From Mailhella massiliensis (GTDB lineage: Bacteria; Desulfobacterota; Desulfovibrionia; Desulfovibrionales; Desulfovibrionaceae), in NCBI RefSeq assembly GCF_900155525.1, contig NZ_LT706952.1, forward strand, positions 692,406 to 756,405: a DNA stretch of 64,000 nt, given 5' to 3'. Positions 60,501 through 64,000 of the stretch are shown one piece after another. The position numbers were made by a program, and so were the translations under genes. Every line of letters begins with the position of its first letter. The first letter of the stretch is position 1. The notes under the pieces were generated by a model. The model did no database searches. It had not been told where the DNA came from and saw only the letters and a list, made by a program, of their open reading frames with translations.

Positions 60501-60648
60501 TAGCCCTGGTTCTGGTTCTCTTAATATTTTTTGGGCAGACCTGGCATTGAACGCTACAAGCGTCAATTCTATTTTCGGTGCAAGCTCCGAAGTTCGGCCT
60601 CCGAACGTAAATCTGGTTTCAGGAATCTATTTAGGCTGCCCTGCCTAG
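57526..60648 (+). CDS. tail fibre protein with switchable C-terminal tip
   Basis: 1040 residues. The N-terminus (VPLIVTDAGIAEVINAEANGTAPVKLTEIGLGSGQY) is the tail-collar/fibre attachment domain. Residues about 150-320 and 780-860 consist of repeats of the type GIVELAT.EAQ.GTDT.RAVTPK.LASRTATESRTGLAEIATQ. Two copies of a roughly 125-residue module (ATATKLQNAKTIDGVSFNGSAAITHYGTC near 365 and ATATKLQTARTIDGVDFNGSAPITHYGTC near 665) are separated by a glycine/valine/aspartate repeat (GDLKGDVTGDVKGDLTGNVTG). The last 98 residues, after LFLRNAGTAGR at 60354, are the variable tip; three alternative tips lie downstream. AGTAGGAG precedes the ATG. Confidence 0.93.
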   Translation: MPSVPLIVTDAGIAEVINAEANGTAPVKLTEIGLGSGQYTATTGQTGLVSEFKRLDTVAGGGIGDNTLHVSVTDESDDTYTVHEIGLFTESGTLFAVYAQSQPIIQKASASWMMLSLDIALVGVSVDSVTFGDTNFFLPSATTEMQGIVELATDAETQTGTDTSRAVTPKALASRTATESRTGIAEIATQDEANAGTDDSRMITPKKLAGRTATDARAGIVKLATEEEVQDGTDTSKAVTPAGLASRTATDTRAGIVELATAAETQAGKDTTRAVTPARLASRTATESRTGLAEIATQDEVDAGTDDTRIVSPKKLKAVLDGRKATATPKVAGTGSVGKSAKYALEDHVHPEQEDVSGSSGSCTGNAATATKLQNAKTIDGVSFNGSAAITHYGTCSTAADTAAKTVALSGFALVTGAVIFVRFTVTNTASNPTLNVNGTGAKAVQYRNAAISAGHLAANRVYVFVYDGTAWELVGDINTDTNTRVTQNVTGANGTYPILLGYTANNTASRTEEARYAADVKVNPSTDKILAKGLEGQITQTTWVGAAKEGGSLIEGDVSAGGFAPFIRYKSENGVFVLNGHSDGMLISYLTDANVEAGTNKVEESLEFTETGQLVSTGGFKGALSGNVTGDLKGDVTGDVKGDLTGNVTGNVTGSSGSCKGNSATATKLQTARTIDGVDFNGSAPITHYGTCSTAAGTAAKTVALTGFKLVTGAVVFVRFSATNTAANPTLNVNNTGAKAIQYRNAAISAGYLAANRTYAFVYDGSSYELVGDIDTNTTYSAASETRSGIVELATAAEVQAGTDTVRAVTPKGLVSRTATESRTGLAEIATQAEVDAGTDNSRIITPKKLAESYINDFRKSLIGSLFYFGRATLPSGFMKPDGSLVRFDDYPELEEAYNSGAFNGMILEANASATDKNTWAGKWVKHSQGLGLYLPRLSGLFLRNAGTAGRSEASGLPSLYGRASFLYREDSNTEGVFSLVDGKGSIGNLVSPGSGSLNIFWADLALNATSVNSIFGASSEVRPPNVNLVSGIYLGCPA
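60354..60377 (+). repeat. shufflon crossover site 1
   Basis: CTTGCGGAACGCGGGTACTG followed by CGGG. The first 20 bases are identical to site 2 in the opposite orientation. Confidence 0.8.
60354..60648 (+). other. shufflon cassette 1 (currently expressed fibre tip)
   Basis: 3' end of the fibre gene from the recombination core to the stop. It ends with NSIFGASSEVRPPNVNLVSG and IYLGCPA, the pattern shared by all four cassettes. Confidence 0.8.
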
Positions 60649-60913
60649 ATATATTCCAATGGTCATATCTACGGACTGAGGCATGACGGTATCAGATGTA
60701 CCATAAACAGAATTACAGTTCTGAGCGTTTATTCCAACATGCCATGAGCCAAACGGATAGGTTCCTTCAGTCATCCCTACACCAATAATGCCAACGCTTT
60801 CAAATGCTCCGGTTGCATTATCCTCTGTTACATAAGCCGTATTGTTTAGTTCACCATATATATTAGGAATGCCTGGTTTGTTATATCGGCCAACAGTACC
60901 CGCGTTCCGCAAG
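60631..60913 (-). other. shufflon cassette 2 (silent alternative fibre tip, inverted)
   Basis: Minus-strand frame starting at the core (LRNAGTVGRYNKPGIPNIYG) and ending NSVYGTSDTVMPQSVDMTIG, IYLGRAA. It has no start codon or ribosome site of its own at this point. Its last 18 bases are antisense to the end of cassette 1, so one segment between sites 1 and 2 carries both tips back to back; inversion would exchange them in frame. Confidence 0.82.
60890..60913 (-). repeat. shufflon crossover site 2
   Basis: Reverse-oriented copy: CTTGCGGAACGCGGGTACTG at 60913-60894, identical over 20 bases to site 1, with GGCCGA shared a little further on. Confidence 0.8.
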
Positions 60914-60951
60914 GGCTGAAGATAACAGAAAAAATCCTGTCTATCTATGCC

Positions 60952-60975
60952 CTTGCGGAACCTGGGCACTGCGGG
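60952..60975 (+). repeat. shufflon crossover site 3
   Basis: CTTGCGGAACCTGGGCACTG followed by CGGG. Differs from site 1 at three positions; same orientation as site 1. Only 38 bases separate it from site 2, with which it forms an inverted pair. Confidence 0.78.
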
Positions 60976-61267
60976 GCGATACAACGCGCCTGGTTTGCCT
61001 GACCTTGCCGGCTCCGTACAGCTAGGCTCGGTGGGCTCAAGCGATGTGAATATGATCATCATAGACCCGATAACGTGCTCTGGAGTCTTTTCCCGATCGG
61101 GGAGTGTCACCGGTCATCCTGCACAACCATCAACCGATAATAACACGAGATACAAAAATATGGATTTTTCTGCCAAAAAATACAATTCTATATATGGAGC
61201 TTCAACAAGTGTGCAACCGCCTTCCGTTGATATGGTCATTGGAATATATTTAGGAACTACGGCCTAG
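60952..61267 (+). other. shufflon cassette 3 (silent alternative fibre tip)
   Basis: Plus-strand frame starting LRNLGTAGRYNAPGLPDLAG and ending NSIYGASTSVQPPSVDMVIG, IYLGTTA. No Shine-Dalgarno precedes its nearby ATG (60947), so it reads as a promoterless, start-less cassette. It would be connected to the fibre through two inversions. Confidence 0.82.
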
Positions 61268-61529
61268 GTAAATTCCGACAAGCATGTCAGAGGAAGCAGG
61301 CATGACTGTTGTCGAAGCTCCATAAATTCCTGAACAGTTAGATGCGTATATATTGATAGTTGCGTGTAAAAAAGTAGAGTTGCCTCCAGAAATATAAGCG
61401 GAAATTGGTTCTGATGCTAATATGCATCCAGACTCGCTACCGCTGGACATTACAACGCCTCTCAGACCTCCCGTGATATTAGGGAGACCAGGAGTATTGT
61501 ATTTCCCTATAGTGTCAGCGTTCCGCAAG
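61250..61529 (-). other. shufflon cassette 4 (silent alternative fibre tip, inverted)
   Basis: Minus-strand frame starting LRNADTIGKYNTPGLPNITGG and ending SGIYGASTTVMPASSDMLVG, IYLGRSS. Its 3' end overlaps cassette 3 antisense by 18 bases, just as cassette 2 overlaps cassette 1. Confidence 0.82.
61506..61529 (-). repeat. shufflon crossover site 4
   Basis: Reverse-oriented CTTGCGGAACGCTGACACTA (61529-61510). The CTTGCGGAAC core is exact; the right half is the most divergent of the four. Confidence 0.72.
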
Positions 61530-61617
61530 AACATTTTTGCTCTCAAAAAAGTCATTTCTTTCAATGGTTGATGAAAAAGGAAAAGTTTGAAAATCCTCCC
61601 TGAAAAGGAGGTATTTC

Positions 61618-62700
61618 ATGTTGAAGCATTTCCCCTGGAAGCGCAAACCGTGGCGTTTGGAGTGGCGTGACCCGGTTTCTGGAAAAATGAGGTCCCGTTC
61701 CTTTGTAACGGAAGGAGAAGCCAAAAACTTTGAGCGGGTTCAAGCTGAACTGGCTCAGAAAGAAAAAGAGCTTCTGGCCAGAGCTCGACGCAGGGCAAGG
61801 TCCAACATTCCGCGTTACACTGTCAGTGAAGTTCTGACCGCCTATCTTTCCCGGCCGGATATCCGGCCAAACACGGCCAAAGGCAATATCTATCATATGC
61901 ATGAAATCGTAAGACTCATGGGTCACCGAAAGCTCGCCTCTCTCACTTTGGACGATGTAAAGGCATTCATGCAGGCACAGCGTATGCGTGGGCTTCAGCA
62001 AAGCACGGCAAACCGCCGTGCTGGTATACTTCGTGCGGCCTGTAACTGGGCTGTGCGGGAAGGAATGTTGAAAGTGAGTCCTCTGGTCGGACTGCGGCTG
62101 CCTGCTGCGCAGTCCAGGCGCATATCCCCACCGACAATAGCGGAACTGGACAGACTCTATGCAGCGGCTCCGCCACACATTCAACGGATTATCCTTCTGG
62201 GCCTGTACACCGGCGCGCGAGTCGGAGCATCGGAGCTTTTTCGGCTACGATGGGATCAGGTCAACTTGTCCTCCGGCCTGATCTATATGCCCTGTGCCTA
62301 TAAATCCCGTGGAGCGGACGGGCGGTATATCCCTGTCCGGCCAGACCTTTCCCGGATATTGAAACGTTGGAAGGAACAGGACGGAAGTCAGCCATGGGTC
62401 ATAAGTTTCCGGGGAAAGTCAGTCAAAAGAATTTCCGCAAGCTGGAGAAAGCTTTGCCGTTCGGTTGGTATCACAAGGCCACTTCGGCCGTATGACCTGC
62501 GTCATGCTTTCGCCACTCTTTCCATAGCCGGTACGGGTGATATTGGCTCTGTGGCGGAACTCATGGGGCATAGCAACGCGAATATGCTGCTGAAAGTCTA
62601 TCAGCATATCAGAATGCCCGCCAAACAGGCCGCCGTGGACTCCATTCCCGCAATGAAGGTGCTCTTATCGCAAAAGGGAAGGCGTCGAACGATGATATAG
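61618..62700 (+). CDS. tyrosine recombinase, probable shufflon (tail-fibre) recombinase
   Basis: 360-residue tyrosine recombinase. N-terminal arm-type region (WRLEWRDPVSGKMRSRSFVTEGEAKNF), core-binding SAM-like domain (residues 65-155) and catalytic domain with Arg201 (TGARVG), Lys229, Arg295 and His296 in PYDLRHAF, His318 (LMGHSN) and nucleophile Tyr328 (KVYQHI). The first histidine of the usual H-x-x-R box is Tyr292. AAAGGAGG precedes the ATG. It lies immediately after four inverted fibre cassettes, where rci lies beside the shufflon of plasmid R64, and before the fibre accessory gene; this points to DNA inversion. The alternative, that it is the prophage integrase, cannot be excluded, because the right prophage end is outside the window. 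Confidence 0.85.
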   Translation: MLKHFPWKRKPWRLEWRDPVSGKMRSRSFVTEGEAKNFERVQAELAQKEKELLARARRRARSNIPRYTVSEVLTAYLSRPDIRPNTAKGNIYHMHEIVRLMGHRKLASLTLDDVKAFMQAQRMRGLQQSTANRRAGILRAACNWAVREGMLKVSPLVGLRLPAAQSRRISPPTIAELDRLYAAAPPHIQRIILLGLYTGARVGASELFRLRWDQVNLSSGLIYMPCAYKSRGADGRYIPVRPDLSRILKRWKEQDGSQPWVISFRGKSVKRISASWRKLCRSVGITRPLRPYDLRHAFATLSIAGTGDIGSVAELMGHSNANMLLKVYQHIRMPAKQAAVDSIPAMKVLLSQKGRRRTMI

Positions 62701-62830
62701 CCAATTTTTGCTTCCATGAAAAACTAATTCCCTTGCTGCCGAGAGGAAGGGAGTCTCTTGCTGCGCTCTTTTGATTTTGGCTGTACGCCAGAAAAGAAAA
62801 AAGTTAAAAGGATAGATAGGAGAAAAAGCT

Positions 62831-63640
62831 ATGATACTGCACAGGTACGATCTGGAAAATGGCGAGTACAAGGGGCCTCTGGAAGCTCAGCAGCGCCCGA
62901 ACGGCGAGTTTATCACCGACGTGGTGGGGACTGTCACACAGGAACCGCCCGCCGTAGGGGAAAAGCAGGCCGCCCGCTGGACGGGAGAAGCCTGGGAGGT
63001 GGTGGAAGATTATCGGCAGACAAGAGACAAAGGCGGCGTCATCGAGGAGGGATCCGGTACGCCGTACTGGCTCCCCGGTGATACGTATAGAACTCCGGCA
63101 CGCTATCTCACGGAGCTGGGTCCGTTGCCGGAAGGCGCGCTCCTGGAACGGCCTGAGAAGACTCAGGAAGATATCGAAGCCGAAGAAGTCGCCGCCGCAC
63201 GGATGCAGGCAAGCAGCCTGATCACCTCCCGTATGCGTGCAACCACGCTCCAGACAGCGGCCTTTTCCGTGCCGGAACTCGCCACCATGGCCAAAGCTCA
63301 CAGCTTTGACGTGTGGAAGGCTGGGCAGACGTATGAAAAAGGCTATCGTCTGGAGCACGAAGGCGTCATCTATGAAGTCGTTCAGCAGGTGACCGCACAG
63401 GAACATCAGCCGCCGTCCGCGGAAGGTATGCTTGCCATATATCGCCCGCTTTCTTCCTCTGGTTCCTATGGCATGGACGGCACGAAGGAAAAAGCTTTCG
63501 AGTTCATCTATGGAATGGACGTTCACAAGGATGAGTATTTCACCTGGGACGGCAAACTCTGGCTGGCCACAAACGACATGCTGCCCTGTACCTGGCTTCC
63601 CGGAACCATCGGCGCATGGTGGCAGGAGGTGACGGAGTAA
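62831..63640 (+). CDS. tail fibre accessory/assembly protein with carbohydrate-binding-like module
   Basis: 269 residues. A helical middle (EDIEAEEVAAARMQASSLITSRMRATTLQTAAFSVPELATMAKAHSFDVW) follows a tail-fibre-assembly-like N-terminus. The segment WKAGQTYEKGYRLEHEGVIYEVVQQVTAQEHQPPSAEGMLAIYRPL looks like a chitin-binding-type CBM5/12 module, and a second weaker copy (KDEYFTWDGKLWLATNDMLPCTWLPGTIGAWWQEV) ends the protein. Probably an adhesin-tip or fibre chaperone component. AGGAG precedes the ATG. Confidence 0.72.
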   Translation: MILHRYDLENGEYKGPLEAQQRPNGEFITDVVGTVTQEPPAVGEKQAARWTGEAWEVVEDYRQTRDKGGVIEEGSGTPYWLPGDTYRTPARYLTELGPLPEGALLERPEKTQEDIEAEEVAAARMQASSLITSRMRATTLQTAAFSVPELATMAKAHSFDVWKAGQTYEKGYRLEHEGVIYEVVQQVTAQEHQPPSAEGMLAIYRPLSSSGSYGMDGTKEKAFEFIYGMDVHKDEYFTWDGKLWLATNDMLPCTWLPGTIGAWWQEVTE

Positions 63641-63801
63641 TGGAAAAGCTCATAGGTCAGGGCGTCCACTTCGAACGTATCCGCCGGATTACCGGCTACC
63701 TTGTGGGCGCACTGGACAGGTTCAACAACGCCAAGCGTGTGGAAGAACATGACCGCGTGAAGCATATGAATATGGAGCCGTGGAAACATCGGGCTGCTTG
63801 A
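63640..63801 (+). CDS. 53-residue protein resembling the C-terminal end of anaerobic ribonucleotide reductase (NrdD)
   Basis: GVHFERIRRITGYLVGALDR followed by FNNAKRVEEHDRVKH matches the extreme C-terminal stretch of some class III ribonucleotide reductases (R-x-x-GYL-x(n)-FN-x-x-K-x-x-E-x-x-DRVKH). The glycyl-radical region glycine may be the GYL glycine, but the rest of NrdD is absent. It overlaps the preceding stop (TAATG) and has GGAGG-like sequence upstream. It could be a radical-domain spare part or simply a small phage protein of that family. Confidence 0.6.
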   Translation: MEKLIGQGVHFERIRRITGYLVGALDRFNNAKRVEEHDRVKHMNMEPWKHRAA

Positions 63802-63829
63802 CGAAATCAGGAAAAGTGCGCATTAAGAA

Positions 63830-63861
63830 GGGGCAGGGAGTGCGCTAACACTCTCTGCCCC
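63830..63861 (+). terminator. hairpin after the tail operon
   Basis: GGGGCAGGGAGTG and CACTCTCTGCCCC pair over 13 bp with one G-U pair around CGCTAA. No T run follows. Confidence 0.6.
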
Positions 63862-63909
63862 AATGTATGGGCCAGTCCCGCCGATTGGTTAAAACCTCAC
63901 ATTGTTTCC

Positions 63910-63944
63910 GGCCTCTGAAGGAAGTGTCAGTTCCTTCAGAGGCC
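63910..63944. terminator. hairpin at the convergent end of the tail operon and the next gene
   Basis: GGCCTCTGAAGGAA and TTCCTTCAGAGGCC pair perfectly over 14 bp. It lies five bases after the stop of the minus-strand gene. Confidence 0.7.
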
Positions 63945-63948
63945 AAAG

Positions 63949-64000
63949 TTATTTAAGAAGCTGGTAAAGTACCCAGCCGCCGATAACCGTAGCCAAAGTG
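63949..64000 (-). CDS. 3' end of a minus-strand gene, membrane-type C-terminus
   Basis: The minus strand reads ...TLATVIGGWVLYQLLK before a TAA at 63951-63949. Only 16 residues are in the window; they look like a transmembrane helix, and the gene is truncated by the window edge. It faces the tail operon across a hairpin. Confidence 0.5.
   Translation of the reverse strand, partial: TLATVIGGWVLYQLLK

Noticed and set aside
61618-62700. recombinase as a diversity-generating retroelement partner
   Set aside because: No reverse transcriptase or template/variable repeat pair is present; variation here is by inverted cassettes.

Overview
The window looks like a gut or anaerobic member of the Desulfovibrionaceae (Bilophila/Mailhella/Desulfovibrio-like). 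This is inferred from the high GC, the many TRAP and tripartite tricarboxylate (TTT) solute-uptake systems, the hydrogenase-maturation gene hypD and the protein similarities I recognise by eye; no database search was possible. Positions 1 to about 25700 are chromosome. The rest, to the window end, is one large prophage that runs off the right edge.

Chromosomal part. A TRAP-type fused permease (cut by the left edge) is followed by an MFS transporter. Convergent to it is a lone trpB behind a Trp-rich leader peptide (three consecutive Trp codons) and an attenuator; its promoter sits so close to the leader ATG that the mRNA may be leaderless. hypD and the str genes rpsL-rpsG-fusA follow, then a sugar O-acetyltransferase. 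Two TTT operons on the minus strand are each tied to an enzyme gene: M20 peptidase-tctB-tctA-tctC, and a PLP-dependent threonine-synthase-like enzyme-tctC-tctA-tctB. Divergent from the second are ybaK, a FadR-type GntR regulator, osmC, ridA, an aspartate-dehydrogenase-like gene and a second osmC-like gene. Similar TTGTCGACA-type palindromes in front of ybaK/PLP enzyme and in front of osmC suggest one regulon for amino-acid-type substrates. A universal stress protein ends the block.

Junction. A degraded P4-type integrase (24840-25509) lies next to a 47-bp 3' fragment of a tRNA-Pro gene (25701-25747) that still has its terminator. This is the left attachment site of the prophage; the intact tRNA should be at the right end, beyond 64 kb.

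Prophage. Replication: SF3 helicase, iteron-rich AT-rich spacer (probable origin), toprim primase. Accessory: ParB-like protein plus methyltransferase-like protein, DUF488, Lar-type zinc ribbons, XRE regulator, MazG-like protein. Packaging and head are lambda-like: terminase, gpW, portal, S49 protease with nested scaffold, decoration protein D and capsid E. A HicAB toxin-antitoxin cassette is inserted between terminase and head genes. Lysis: M15 peptidase, holin-like protein, overlapping Rz/Rz1. The tail is contractile and P2-like: sheath, tube, gpE with a T7 slippery site, tape measure, X, D, V, U, W, J, I and fibre.

The most notable system is at 60354-62700. The tail-fibre 3' end is the first of four alternative C-terminal cassettes in alternating orientation, each starting at the same recombination-like core (CTTGCGGAAC, encoding LRN in the same frame), followed at once by a tyrosine recombinase gene. 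This is the architecture of a plasmid R64-type shufflon, here apparently switching a phage receptor-binding tip between four versions.
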